Source: JAGMXM01 sp964458325 (GTDB taxonomy: Bacteria; Verrucomicrobiota; Verrucomicrobiia; Limisphaerales; UBA1319). From it: a stretch of DNA of 62,668 nt. Of this stretch, positions 16,980 to 25,721 are shown piece after piece. Where the stretch lies: assembly GCA_964458325.1 (NCBI GenBank), contig CAYWIM010000012.1, forward strand, positions 1 to 62,668, given 5' to 3'. Both the position numbers and the translations under genes were made by a program. The notes under the pieces were generated by a model. It was not told the origin of the DNA, made no database searches, and saw only the letters and a program-made list of their open reading frames with translations. Positions within the stretch are counted from its first letter, which is position 1; each line of letters starts with the position of its first letter.

Positions 16980-17050
16980 AGCGGGTGAAGGGAATCGAAC
17001 CCTCGCCTCAGGCTTGGGAAGCCCGCATTCTACCATTGAACCACACCCGC
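16980..17050 (-). tRNA. tRNA-Gly (anticodon CCC)
   Basis: Read on the minus strand the 71-nt sequence begins GCGGGTGTGGTTCAATGG and ends GATTCCCTTCACCCGCT. The acceptor stem GCGGGTG pairs with CACCCGC, leaving a T discriminator. The D arm is GTTC/GAAT. The anticodon stem CGGGC/GCCTG encloses the 7-nt loop TTCCCAA, giving anticodon CCC, which reads GGG glycine codons. The T arm GAGGG-TTCGATT-CCCTT is intact. CCA is not encoded. The 3' end faces the defence island, the classical orientation for an integration site. Confidence 0.95.
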
Positions 17051-17371
17051 TCTTTGAGAGCGGCACTAACATAGGGCACGCACGGGCCATTTTGCAAGCA
17101 CGGAATTTAACGCGCACGCTCGCCGGGGTAAGACAAGATGGCGCACAGGGGGAACTGCAGGCGGCCACCGGACGCCATTCCCTCCGCCCGCGAGGCACGA
17201 GCGGGGGGAAGGCAGAAGGAGAGGGGATCCAAACCCGATTGGCCTCCTCCCCACCCCTCTCCTCCATTGCCATGGAGGCGAGGGAGAAGTCAAACCGCGG
17301 ACGATCGCCCAACTGGGACCGGACGCTCCATGGTCAACGACCAAGTTTCTTCCCCAGGTAAAAACAATTGA
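17051..17371. other. Intergenic stretch with a diverged palindromic repeat
   Basis: No gene is supported here. The stretch contains a diverged copy of the palindromic repeat found in the methyltransferase gene (see 17246-17289) and otherwise nothing I can assign. The tRNA promoter should lie just above 17050. Confidence 0.5.
17246..17289. repeat. Palindromic repeat copy 3 (diverged), intergenic
   Basis: The plus strand reads cctccccacccctctcctcc then attgccatggaggcgagggagaag, in two parts. It shares the start (cctc-cc-ac), the ccctct/gaggg arms and the end (agggagaag) with the two copies inside the methyltransferase gene. It lies outside the island as bounded by the tRNA, so the repeat family is genomic rather than specific to the island. 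Confidence 0.6.
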
Positions 17372-17650
17372 CATTCTACAGTCGGCGTTCCATTCGTCCA
17401 TTCCCACAAGCGGAACGAGGAGGTCTACATCGTGCTCAAGGGCAAGGGCCGCTTCCACGTGGATGGCGACGAGTTCGGGGTCGCGGAAGGCAGCGTGATC
17501 CGGGTTGACCCAGCCGGCGCGCGGTGCATCACCGCCGACAGCCGGAGCTCGCTCCGCTATGTCTGCATCCAAACCGAGGCCCAAAGCCTGGTCCAATTCA
17601 CCGAGGGCGACGGGGTGATCCTGGAAACCAAGCCCTCGTGGCTGAAATGA
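17372..17650 (+). pseudogene. 5'-truncated cupin-domain gene
   Basis: The frame opens right after a stop at 17369-17371 and reads VGVPFVHSHKRNEEVYIVLKG, FHVDGDEF, then GSVIRVDPAGARC, ending KPSWLK. This is the central part of a cupin barrel: the HxH...E metal motif (HSHKRNEE) is followed by GDEF and the P..G strand. Intact cupins have about 40 more residues before the HxH motif, and no start codon precedes it here. A GTG at 17432 would begin inside the barrel and drop the metal motif. I read it as a gene cut at its 5' end, perhaps by events at the adjacent tRNA integration site. Confidence 0.65.
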
Positions 17651-17782
17651 GGCGGCGGATGCTCCTGTGCGGCCCGCCGATGCGCATCCCCATCGCCTTT
17701 TGACACCGCAGTTGCGGATCCGTGAAAAACCTGCTTCATTGGAGCTGTGAAGCGCAATCACCGGTGATTTCCAGGTCATGCC

Positions 17783-18925
17783 ATGAATACCCTGATGATG
17801 AAAAGCTCCGGCGGCTGGATTCGGCGGCAGGCGGTGCTGGCTCTGGCGGGGTTGCTGGGGGCGGCGGGATGGGCGGCGGATTCGTCATCCCCTCCCTCGA
17901 TGGCGCCCGGCCAGGTGGCCGCCCAGTCGCTCCTGCTCCTTAACCAGCAGATCAATGAAGGCTATTATTTCGCCGATCTGGATCTGAACGACGTGGATGC
18001 GGTGTTCGGACACGTGTTCGCCCGCTTGCCGGCGGAGGTGACGATCTATCCGTCGGAGAATTACTATTATTTCGTCCTCTATGTGCAGGGGCGTCAGATC
18101 TGGGGGAACATTCGTCTTCCGGCGGGCCGCCGGGAGCGCGGGGTGCTGTCGTTCGGCTACTCGGAGTTCAACGAGTTCCCCAGCTCGCCGGGCGAGTATC
18201 TCAGCCGGTCCAAGTATTTCACGGACGCCGACGGCCTGCTGATCAAGGCGCGCGATCCGTTCACGTTCGAGGTCCGCTACAGCGGCTGGATGGTCGTGTT
18301 CCATCTGCACCGGCTGATCCAGGAGCCGCCCCGCCGCTTCGCGCTGCGCACGAACGAGATCTCGATCGAGCGCACGTTCGACGAATCCGGCATGCAGTTC
18401 TTTTTGCTTTTCAACACCGAGCGCAACTACTTTTTCTGGGTGCTGAACGAGGAGGAGCCCGTGCCCGAGCACTTCGACACGCTCGAGAAGGAGATCGTGG
18501 TGGGCCGGCGCACCGGGTTCGCCTTCTGGGTGGGCACGGACAACGGGATCCGCAAGATCAGCGTGCTGCGGAACGATTATTACGACGGCCCGTTCGATCA
18601 GCTCGCGGACAACTACGTCGATCAGACCCGGATCTCGCATTACATGGAGCTGGCCATCCCGACGATCAAGGGGCGGATCGACAAGTACGGCTATTACACT
18701 GACATGGAGCGGCCGTCGCGGGTGGCGCTTTCCTGCTATGGCAACTACTACACCCAGGCGGAGGTGATCGATTTTGTGCACAAGGCCAAGGCGGCGGCGG
18801 ATCCTTATCAGTTCATCTCGAGGGGCGGCGTGCCGCTGCCGGGCGCGCGGACGCCTGCGACGACCAACGCTCCCGCCTCGCCAACCCCCCCGCCGGCATC
18901 CCGGCCTGGAGCCGCGAATCCTTGA
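17783..18925 (+). CDS. Secreted hypothetical protein
   Basis: The 380-aa product starts with a Sec-type signal peptide: basic residues (KSSGGWIRR), a hydrophobic stretch (AVLALAGLLGAAG) and an AWAAD-like cleavage region near residue 32. The mature part is rich in Tyr, Phe and Asp and ends in a Pro/Ala/Thr-rich tail of about 30 residues. No catalytic motif or named domain is evident. It precedes nagA with a 4-bp overlap, so the two are probably co-transcribed. The Tyr-rich beta-like content suggests an envelope or periplasmic protein, but the function is unknown. Confidence 0.75.
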   Translation: MNTLMMKSSGGWIRRQAVLALAGLLGAAGWAADSSSPPSMAPGQVAAQSLLLLNQQINEGYYFADLDLNDVDAVFGHVFARLPAEVTIYPSENYYYFVLYVQGRQIWGNIRLPAGRRERGVLSFGYSEFNEFPSSPGEYLSRSKYFTDADGLLIKARDPFTFEVRYSGWMVVFHLHRLIQEPPRRFALRTNEISIERTFDESGMQFFLLFNTERNYFFWVLNEEEPVPEHFDTLEKEIVVGRRTGFAFWVGTDNGIRKISVLRNDYYDGPFDQLADNYVDQTRISHYMELAIPTIKGRIDKYGYYTDMERPSRVALSCYGNYYTQAEVIDFVHKAKAAADPYQFISRGGVPLPGARTPATTNAPASPTPPPASRPGAANP

Positions 18926-20172
18926 GCAATCGAATCGCGCAATCCTCGGATCCGCTCCAATGGACCGGGCGCCGGGTTCCGGAGGGCACGCCGTGCCGGA
19001 TCACATGCGCCGGCGGGCGGATCGTCCGGATCGAGTCGGTGGATCCTGAATCGTGTTCGCCAGCCGCCTGGATCGCCCCGCCGCTGCTCGATCTCCAGAT
19101 CAACGGCTTCGCCGGGATCGATTTCCAGCGGGACGATCTCGAGGAGCCGGATCTGCTGGCCGCGGTCTCGGGCCTGCGCGCCGCCGGTTGCGGGCAGTTT
19201 CTCCTGACGCTGATCACGGACGAATGGCCGCGGATGCTCGAGCGGATCCGGCGGCTTCGGCGGTTGCGCGACCGGAATCCCGCCCTGCGGGGGGCGATCC
19301 GCGGATGGCATTGCGAGGGCCCATTTCTCTCCTCGGCACCGGGGTTTTGCGGGACGCATCCGCCCCAATGGATGCGCGATCCGAGCCCGGAATCGATGTG
19401 CGAGCTGCGCGCGGCGGCGGGGGAGGATTCGGTTTTGTTGACGATCGCACCGGAGCGGACGGGGGCGGTGGCGGCGATTCGCGAAGCTCGGCGCCTGGGC
19501 ATTCGGGTCAGCCTGGGGCACACGGATGCTTCGGCGGCGGCCTTGCGCGATGCGGTCGCCGCCGGCGCGACGGGGTTCACCCATCTGGGCAACGGCTGCC
19601 CCCAGCAACTGGATCGCCACGACAACATCCTGTGGCGTGTTCTCGAGAGCTCTGGCCTGACGGTGAGCTTGATCCCGGACACGCATCATGTCGCGCCGCC
19701 TTTGTTTCGGCTGGTCCACCGGGTGCTGGGGGCCGAGCGGATCTATTACACGACCGACGCCATGGCGGCCGGCGGCATGCCTCCGGGCCGATACTCGATC
19801 GGCCCGCTCGAGATTGAAGTCGGATCGGACCAGGTCGTCCGGTATCCGGGCCGAACGCACTTTGCGGGATCTGCCCTGGCGCCGATGGCGGCCATTTTCC
19901 GCGCCGCATCGATGCTGGGGTGTCCGTGGCACGAGGTCTGGCCTGCGATGTCGATCCGGCCGGCCCGGCTCATGGGTTGGGAGGGTGATCTGCGCCCGGG
20001 CAGGCCCGCCACCTTCTGCCTGCTCGACGGTGCGGAAGGCGGCTCGGCCGTTCGATGGGCGGTCTGGGAGAACGGCCGGCTGGCGGCGGAAGGCGTCTAT
20101 CCGCCGGCCGCGGTCGCGGCTCCCGGGCCGATGCCGGCCGACACATACCGTTGCCAGAAGCCATCCTCATGA
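18922..20172 (+). CDS. nagA: N-acetylglucosamine-6-phosphate deacetylase
   Basis: The 416-aa product is an amidohydrolase of the NagA type. It shows LLDLQINGFAGIDF near residue 55, the metal-binding WHCEGPFLS near 131, LGHTDAS near 197, THLGNG near 217, and the catalytic-Asp motif YYTTDAMAAGG near 276. NagA removes the acetyl group from GlcNAc-6-phosphate, feeding aminosugar catabolism and peptidoglycan recycling. The start is a TTG overlapping the upstream stop (TTGA, 18922-18925); no better start precedes the domain. No nagB is nearby, so the next step must be encoded elsewhere. Confidence 0.9.
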   Translation: MSNRIAQSSDPLQWTGRRVPEGTPCRITCAGGRIVRIESVDPESCSPAAWIAPPLLDLQINGFAGIDFQRDDLEEPDLLAAVSGLRAAGCGQFLLTLITDEWPRMLERIRRLRRLRDRNPALRGAIRGWHCEGPFLSSAPGFCGTHPPQWMRDPSPESMCELRAAAGEDSVLLTIAPERTGAVAAIREARRLGIRVSLGHTDASAAALRDAVAAGATGFTHLGNGCPQQLDRHDNILWRVLESSGLTVSLIPDTHHVAPPLFRLVHRVLGAERIYYTTDAMAAGGMPPGRYSIGPLEIEVGSDQVVRYPGRTHFAGSALAPMAAIFRAASMLGCPWHEVWPAMSIRPARLMGWEGDLRPGRPATFCLLDGAEGGSAVRWAVWENGRLAAEGVYPPAAVAAPGPMPADTYRCQKPSS

Positions 20173-20200
20173 TACATTCTGCCTGTTCCGCTCGAAACCG

Positions 20201-21160
20201 ATGCATATGATTACACGACGTTCATTCTTCGCGGGGCTGGCGGCCGCCGGCGCCGCTGCGGGGGGCGCATCCGCGCAGGCTGCATTGCCACGTGCTATCA
20301 AGCCACAGCCTCGGATCAAACTGGGCATTGCCTCCTATTCCTACTGGCATTTCCGGACCGAGAAAGTTCCGATCGAGAGTGTGATCGACCGGGCCGCGAG
20401 GCTCGGGGTCGAAGGAGTCGATATCCTGCATCGGCAGATGGATATTCCAGAAAAGGAGCCTCTGACGGCTGGGCATCGGGGGTATCTGCAGCGGCTCAAA
20501 CGGCATGCCTTCCGAAACGGCATCGACTTGATCTGCCTCTCGATCCACCAGGATTTCGTGGATCCGGATCCGGCCTACCGCCGTCAGCAGATCGAGCATA
20601 CCCACAAATGTATCGAAATCGCCTACGAGCTGGGGGTGCCCTGCATCCGCCTCAACTCGGGCCGGTGGAACACCATCCCCGATTTCGATGAGCTGATGAA
20701 GGCGCGCGGGATCGAGCCCGTCTTGCCCGGCCATACCGAGGAGGAAGGATTCCGATGGTGCATGGACGGCATCGCGCAGTGCCTGCCCCAGGCGGAGCGG
20801 TGCGGCGTCGTGCTCGCGCTCGAGAACCATTGGGGCCTGACCCGCGATCCGGATGGGCTGCTGCGGATCCTCGAGAAGATGGATTCACCCTGGCTGGGCG
20901 CGCTGATGGACACCGGCAATTTCCTCGAAAATCCTTACGACAAGCTGGCTCGCATCGCGCCCCGGACCGTGTTTGTCCAGGCCAAGACCTACCCGGGCGG
21001 CGGCGAGTGGTACACGCTCGATCTCGATTACCGCCGCATTGCTGGGATACTGTCCGATGCCGGATACACGGGCTACGTCTCTCTCGAGATGGAAGGCAAG
21101 GAAGATCCGGAAACTGCGGTTCCCAAGAGCATTGAAATGCTGCGGAGAGCGTTTGCATGA
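20201..21160 (+). CDS. Tat-exported sugar phosphate isomerase/epimerase-like protein
   Basis: The 319-aa product begins with a twin-arginine signal (TRRSFFAGLAAAGAAAGGASA) and continues with a xylose-isomerase-like TIM barrel: KLGIASYSYWHFR, GVEGVDILHRQM, a central VVLALENHWGLTRD with the metal-ligand Glu, and LGALMDTGNF. The family includes isomerases and epimerases acting on keto-sugars and inositols; substrates cannot be told from sequence. An ATG at 20207 is also possible. It is followed by a pseudopilin gene with an ATGA overlap. Export suggests action on sugars in the periplasm. Confidence 0.85.
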   Translation: MHMITRRSFFAGLAAAGAAAGGASAQAALPRAIKPQPRIKLGIASYSYWHFRTEKVPIESVIDRAARLGVEGVDILHRQMDIPEKEPLTAGHRGYLQRLKRHAFRNGIDLICLSIHQDFVDPDPAYRRQQIEHTHKCIEIAYELGVPCIRLNSGRWNTIPDFDELMKARGIEPVLPGHTEEEGFRWCMDGIAQCLPQAERCGVVLALENHWGLTRDPDGLLRILEKMDSPWLGALMDTGNFLENPYDKLARIAPRTVFVQAKTYPGGGEWYTLDLDYRRIAGILSDAGYTGYVSLEMEGKEDPETAVPKSIEMLRRAFA

Positions 21161-22140
21161 GAAGCTTTGATTGGCCATCGATTCGGCCGCGCGGGCATCC
21201 GCGCCCGCTGTGTCGGCGCAGCCGCCCGCATGAGGGGACGGATTGCGCGCGATCCTGGATGTCCGCCTTGCCGTCTTGGCGGCAGGGTGCCCCGGGGGCG
21301 CCTCATGGCGGCCGGCCGCTTGGGTTCACCCTGATCGAGCTGCTGGTCGTCATCGCGATCATCGCGATCCTGGCGTCGCTCCTGTTGCCGGCCCTGGCCA
21401 AGTCGAAGGAATTGGCCACGGGCGCGCGCTGCCAGTCCAACCAGAAGCAGCTGCTTTTGGCATGGGCGATGTACATCGACGATAGCAACGGCACGATGGT
21501 GGGCCAGCAATATTTCCATCCTGATCTGAAGAGAAATCTCGAGCTCAACGGCGGCGGTTTCTGGCCTGGGGACGAAGCGGTGATGGTGACGGAGACGGGC
21601 GCCGAGCGGACCGCCGCCCAGGTCAAGGCCCGGATCCGGCTGGGCCCGCTGTTTCGGTATTGCGGCAATGTCGACGCCTACCATTGTCCGGGCGACCAGC
21701 GCAGCCGCCGGTTGCCGACTCTGAAAGGCTGGGCGTTCGACAGCTACTCGAAAGCCAATGGAATGAACGGCCTTCACTGGGATGATTCGGTTCCTGTCAA
21801 GAAACAGACGGGCATCGTCCAGCCCGCTCGGATGTACGTGTTCGTCGAGGAAGCCGACTCGCGCGGATACAACCGCGGCACCTGGGTGATGAACATCGTG
21901 AGCCGCAACTGGGTGGATCCAATGGCGATATTCCACAACGTGAAAGGCACGCTCGGGTTTGCCGACGGGCATGCGGAGCTTCACAAGTGGCTCGAGAAAT
22001 CGACAGTGGATGCGGGCCGGGCCGCCGCGGAAGGCAAGGACACGCCGTTTTATTGGCAGAAACTCACGCCGCGGGACCGGGATTACGAGTATATGGAGCA
22101 GGGCTATCTGTATGAGGGCTGGCCCAAATACATGCGCTAG
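21157..22140 (+). CDS. Pseudopilin-like protein with prepilin N-terminal cleavage motif
   Basis: The 327-aa product has the type IV pilin/type II secretion prepilin signal LGFTLIELLVVIAIIAILA near residue 54, cleaved after the Gly, followed by a long hydrophobic helix and a QSNQKQLLLAWAMYIDD segment. It ends with the FADGHAELHKW motif typical of this expanded group. The start at 21157 overlaps the upstream stop and has GGAGAG 7 nt before it; an ATG at 21259 would give a shorter leader of more usual length. Such proteins are very numerous in Verrucomicrobiota and Planctomycetota; their individual roles are mostly unknown. Confidence 0.85.
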   Translation: MRSFDWPSIRPRGHPRPLCRRSRPHEGTDCARSWMSALPSWRQGAPGAPHGGRPLGFTLIELLVVIAIIAILASLLLPALAKSKELATGARCQSNQKQLLLAWAMYIDDSNGTMVGQQYFHPDLKRNLELNGGGFWPGDEAVMVTETGAERTAAQVKARIRLGPLFRYCGNVDAYHCPGDQRSRRLPTLKGWAFDSYSKANGMNGLHWDDSVPVKKQTGIVQPARMYVFVEEADSRGYNRGTWVMNIVSRNWVDPMAIFHNVKGTLGFADGHAELHKWLEKSTVDAGRAAAEGKDTPFYWQKLTPRDRDYEYMEQGYLYEGWPKYMR

Positions 22141-22235
22141 GCAGGCGCAGCCTCGGGCTATCGCCGTTTTCCCTGGAATGAGATTCCGCCGCGCGCACAT
22201 CGAGACCCAAAACAGCTGAAGGCAATCCGAAACTC

Positions 22236-24863
22236 ATGAGCGCCGAATTCGCGCCGCCGTCCTCGGGCATGCCGGGCCTGGACCGGATGCTGCAGAACCT
22301 GCTTCCGGGGGACAACGTGGTTTGGGAGGTGGATTCGGTCGAGGATTACCTGCCTTTCGTGAAGCCGTTTGTCGAGGACGGGCGGCGCCAGGGCCGGCCC
22401 CTGGTCTATTTCCGGTTTGCGCGTCACGGCGACCTGCTTTCGGAGAGCGATGGCGTCCGGGTATGCCGCCTGCAGCCGGAGGCCGGATTCGAGAAGTTCC
22501 TGACCGGGATCCTGGATGTGATCGAGGAACATGGGCGCGGCGCCTACTACGTGTTCGACTGGCTGTCGGACCTGGCGGCGGACTGGTATAGCGACCGGAT
22601 GCTCGGCAACTTCTTCCTGATCACCTGCCCATATCTTTACCAGTTGGACACGATCACCTATTTTGCCCTGCGCAAGAACCATCATTCCTTTCACGCCACC
22701 GATGGCATCTACCATACCGCGCAGGTGATCCTCGAGGTCTACCGCAAGAACGACCGTCTTTTTCTGCATCCGCACAAGGTCTTCGAACGCCATTCCCCGA
22801 CGCTCTACACGCTGCACGGATGGGAGGGTGACGAGTTCCGGCCGGTGACCAGCAGCGCGATCATCACCGAGATCCTGGCGAGCGTGCCCCAGCCGTGGCT
22901 CGAGTTCTCCATCCACCGTCCCGGCGTCTGGGTGCGGACGTTCCGCCAGGCCCGGGAGACGCTGCATGCGATCAAGAGCGGCAAGAAAACGCCGGAGGAT
23001 GCGCAGGCCATGTTCCAGCGCGTCCTGCGGATGGCCATCACGCGAGACGATCGGTTCATCCGCCTGGCGGAGCGTTACTTCGACCTGGCGGATCTGATCG
23101 AGATCCTCAAGCGGATGGTCGGCACCGGCCTGATCGGCGGCAAATCGCTGGGGATGCTTCTGGCGCGAGCGATCCTGCGGAAATCGGATTCGCGCTGGGC
23201 AAGGCGGATCGAGGCCCACGATTCGTTTTTTATCGGTTCGGACGTGTTTTACACCTACCTGGTCCAGAACGGATGCTGGTGGCTGCGCCGCCGGCTCAAA
23301 GACCTGGACCGCCACCTGGATCAGGCCGAGGAGGCGAGCCAGAAGATCCTCCGCGGCGCTTTCCCCGGCTACATCGAGGATCAGTTCCGTGAAATGCTCG
23401 ACTATTTCGGCCAATCGCCGCTGATCGTTCGCTCGAGCAGCCTTCTCGAGGACAATTACGGCAACGCGTTCTCGGGCAAATACGAGAGCGTCTTTTGCGC
23501 CAACCAGGGATCGCCCGAGGAGCGTCTCGAGGCGTTTCTGAATGCCGTGCGGACGGTTTATTCGAGCACGATGAGCCGGGAGAGCCTGCTCTACCGCCAG
23601 CACCATGGGCTGCTCGAACAGGACGAGCAGATGGCCCTCCTGGTTCAGCGGGTTTCGGGCGAGCGTTATGGGGACACCTTCTTTCCGCACATCGGCGGGG
23701 TCGGGTTCTCGTTCAATCCGTTCGTCTGGAACGAGGCGATCGATCCTCGGGCCGGGTTTCTTCGGCTGGTGTTCGGGCTGGGCACACGGGCGGTGGACCG
23801 GACCGACGACGATTACACCCGGCTGGTGGCGTTGAACCTGCCCTGCCAACGCATCGAGGGCGGCGCGGAGGAGGCGCGCGAGTTCAGCCAGCGGTGCATC
23901 GATGCGCTGGATCTGCGCGCGAACGCCCGGGTGACGCTGCCATGCGAATCTCTCCTCGAACGCCTGCCTGCCGCGCTTCGGAGCCAGATCGCCTCGTGCG
24001 ACGAGGAGCAGCTTCAACGGCTCGAGGAAGCCGGCCATTCCACCGCCGGGGCATGGACCGTGACATTCGACGGCCTGCTGGCCCAGACCCCGTTCGCCGC
24101 CGATCTGCGCGATCTCCTGACGACGCTCCAGTCCGCCTACGATTACCCCGTCGATACCGAGTTTACGGTCAATTTTCTCGACGAGCGCGATTACCGGATC
24201 AACCTGCTCCAATGCCGGCCCTTCCAGGTCCGCGTTGTCGGCGAGGGGAGCAAGGTCCAGTGGCCGGCCTCGGTCGCGCCCGAGCGGCTGATCTTCGACT
24301 CCCGCGGCCCGGTCATCGGCCACAGCCGATCCATGAGGATCGACCGCATCCTCTATGTTGTGCCTTCGGTCTATGGCCAGATGTCGATGAGCCAGCGGTA
24401 TTCGGTGGCGCGCCTGGTCGGGAAAGCAGTTCACCACCGGGACGGCTCAGCGGCACCTGTTCAACTGCTGTTGGGCCCTGGCCGATGGGGCACATCCATG
24501 CCGTCGCTCGGCGTGCCCGTGTCGTTTGCGGAGATCAATCAGGTGACCGTTTTGGGCGAGATCGCGCTGATGCGCGAAGGCCTGGTGCCGGATGTCTCGC
24601 TGGGGACGCACTTTTTCAACGACTTGGTAGAAATGGACATGCTGTATCTGGCGGTTTCCCCGGACCGTCCCGACCACCGGTTCCAGGAGCGGTTCCTGCT
24701 CGAGGCGCCCAACCGGCTGGTCGAGATCCTCCCTCGATCCGAGGAGTGGGCCCACGCCCTGCGCGTGATCGATGCCGCCGGCCTTCCCGGCGCCGCCGCC
24801 ATTCATCTCCATGTGGACTCGATGAAGCAGAGGGCGATCTGCTATTGGGAAGCCGGAAGCTGA
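22236..24863 (+). CDS. KaiC-like domain fused to a PEP synthase/PPDK ATP-grasp domain
   Basis: The 875-aa product has two parts. Residues 1 to about 250 resemble a RecA/KaiC-like domain (DNVVWEVDSVEDYLPFV, AYYVFDWLSDLAADWYSDRM) without a Walker A loop. From about 290 it matches the nucleotide-binding domain of pyruvate phosphate dikinase/PEP synthase: LIGGKSLGMLLAR, PLIVRSSSLLEDNYGNAFSG, KYESVF and LVQRVSGERYGDTFFP. The swivelling phosphohistidine domain and PEP-binding barrel of PpsA/PPDK are not visible, so it cannot be a complete PEP synthase. It may phosphorylate or transfer phosphate to another protein. Its last 22 bp overlap the convergent terC gene. Confidence 0.8.
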   Translation: MSAEFAPPSSGMPGLDRMLQNLLPGDNVVWEVDSVEDYLPFVKPFVEDGRRQGRPLVYFRFARHGDLLSESDGVRVCRLQPEAGFEKFLTGILDVIEEHGRGAYYVFDWLSDLAADWYSDRMLGNFFLITCPYLYQLDTITYFALRKNHHSFHATDGIYHTAQVILEVYRKNDRLFLHPHKVFERHSPTLYTLHGWEGDEFRPVTSSAIITEILASVPQPWLEFSIHRPGVWVRTFRQARETLHAIKSGKKTPEDAQAMFQRVLRMAITRDDRFIRLAERYFDLADLIEILKRMVGTGLIGGKSLGMLLARAILRKSDSRWARRIEAHDSFFIGSDVFYTYLVQNGCWWLRRRLKDLDRHLDQAEEASQKILRGAFPGYIEDQFREMLDYFGQSPLIVRSSSLLEDNYGNAFSGKYESVFCANQGSPEERLEAFLNAVRTVYSSTMSRESLLYRQHHGLLEQDEQMALLVQRVSGERYGDTFFPHIGGVGFSFNPFVWNEAIDPRAGFLRLVFGLGTRAVDRTDDDYTRLVALNLPCQRIEGGAEEAREFSQRCIDALDLRANARVTLPCESLLERLPAALRSQIASCDEEQLQRLEEAGHSTAGAWTVTFDGLLAQTPFAADLRDLLTTLQSAYDYPVDTEFTVNFLDERDYRINLLQCRPFQVRVVGEGSKVQWPASVAPERLIFDSRGPVIGHSRSMRIDRILYVVPSVYGQMSMSQRYSVARLVGKAVHHRDGSAAPVQLLLGPGRWGTSMPSLGVPVSFAEINQVTVLGEIALMREGLVPDVSLGTHFFNDLVEMDMLYLAVSPDRPDHRFQERFLLEAPNRLVEILPRSEEWAHALRVIDAAGLPGAAAIHLHVDSMKQRAICYWEAGS

Positions 24864-25603
24864 GCCGGATGGCTCGCCGTCGCGCGGGCGCCGGTCCGCA
24901 GGTTCAGGAACTCGACCCCGATCGAAAACGCCATCGCGAAGTAGATATAGCCCTTCGGGATGGCCAGATGAAAGCTCTCGGCCACCAGCGCGAATCCGAT
25001 CAGGATCAAGAAGCTCAGCGCCAGTATTTTCAGCGTGGGATGCCGTTGAATGAAGGCGCTGATATGCCCGGAGAAGATCAGCATGAAGATGATCGCCAGC
25101 ACGACGGCCGCGATCATGACCCCCAGTTGCCGCGCCATGCCGATCGCCGTGATGACCGAGTCGAGCGAGAACACGACGTCCAGCAACAGGATCTGGACGA
25201 TGACCGACGCGAACCGGGGCGCCCCCGGCCGGACGGCGCCGGGCCGCTCTCCCTCGGTCTTCTCATGAATCTCGCGGGTCGCTTTGAACAGCAAGAAAAG
25301 GCCGCCTGCGAAGAGGATGAGATCCCGGCCGGAGACCGGATGGGGCTGGCCGCCGCCGAGCATGGCGGGCAGGTGGAACCAGGGGGCGGTGAGCCGCACC
25401 ATCCAGGCCAGGCCGCAGAGCAGGAGGATCCGGGTGAACAGCGCCAGGCTCAAGCCGGTGATCCGCGCCCGTTCCTGCTGGTGGCGGGGCAGCTTGCCCG
25501 ACAGGATCGAGATGAACACGATGTTGTCGATGCCCAGCACGATCTCGAGCAAGGTGAGCGTCAACAGGCTGATCCACAATTCCGGATTCAATAAGGAGTC
25601 CAT
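24842..25603 (-). CDS. TerC-family integral membrane protein
   Basis: The 253-aa product has seven or so hydrophobic helices and the family's two acidic motifs: LLEIVLGIDNIVFI near residue 19 and LDVVFSLDSVITAIG near 145. A charged cytoplasmic loop lies around residues 110-130 (REIHEKTEGERPG). TerC proteins are linked to tellurite resistance and, in several bacteria, to manganese export and metal loading of secreted proteins. It stands alone on the minus strand, converging on the preceding gene. The family is certain; the substrate is not. Confidence 0.92.
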   Translation of the reverse strand: MDSLLNPELWISLLTLTLLEIVLGIDNIVFISILSGKLPRHQQERARITGLSLALFTRILLLCGLAWMVRLTAPWFHLPAMLGGGQPHPVSGRDLILFAGGLFLLFKATREIHEKTEGERPGAVRPGAPRFASVIVQILLLDVVFSLDSVITAIGMARQLGVMIAAVVLAIIFMLIFSGHISAFIQRHPTLKILALSFLILIGFALVAESFHLAIPKGYIYFAMAFSIGVEFLNLRTGARATASHPAQLPASQ

Positions 25604-25721
25604 ACCGTTGGGCCAGCGGCCGGCCGGTTGCCGGCATCGCCCGATGAAGGATACTCCGTCGCTGGCTTCGGCGGATCAAGCCCGATTCATGCCCGGGCTC
25701 GCCCGTTCGGCCCGCTTGCAA

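Noticed and set aside
21157..22140. Complete type IV pilus or type II secretion locus
   Set aside because: Only isolated pseudopilin genes are present; no ATPase, platform protein, secretin or prepilin peptidase gene lies in the window.
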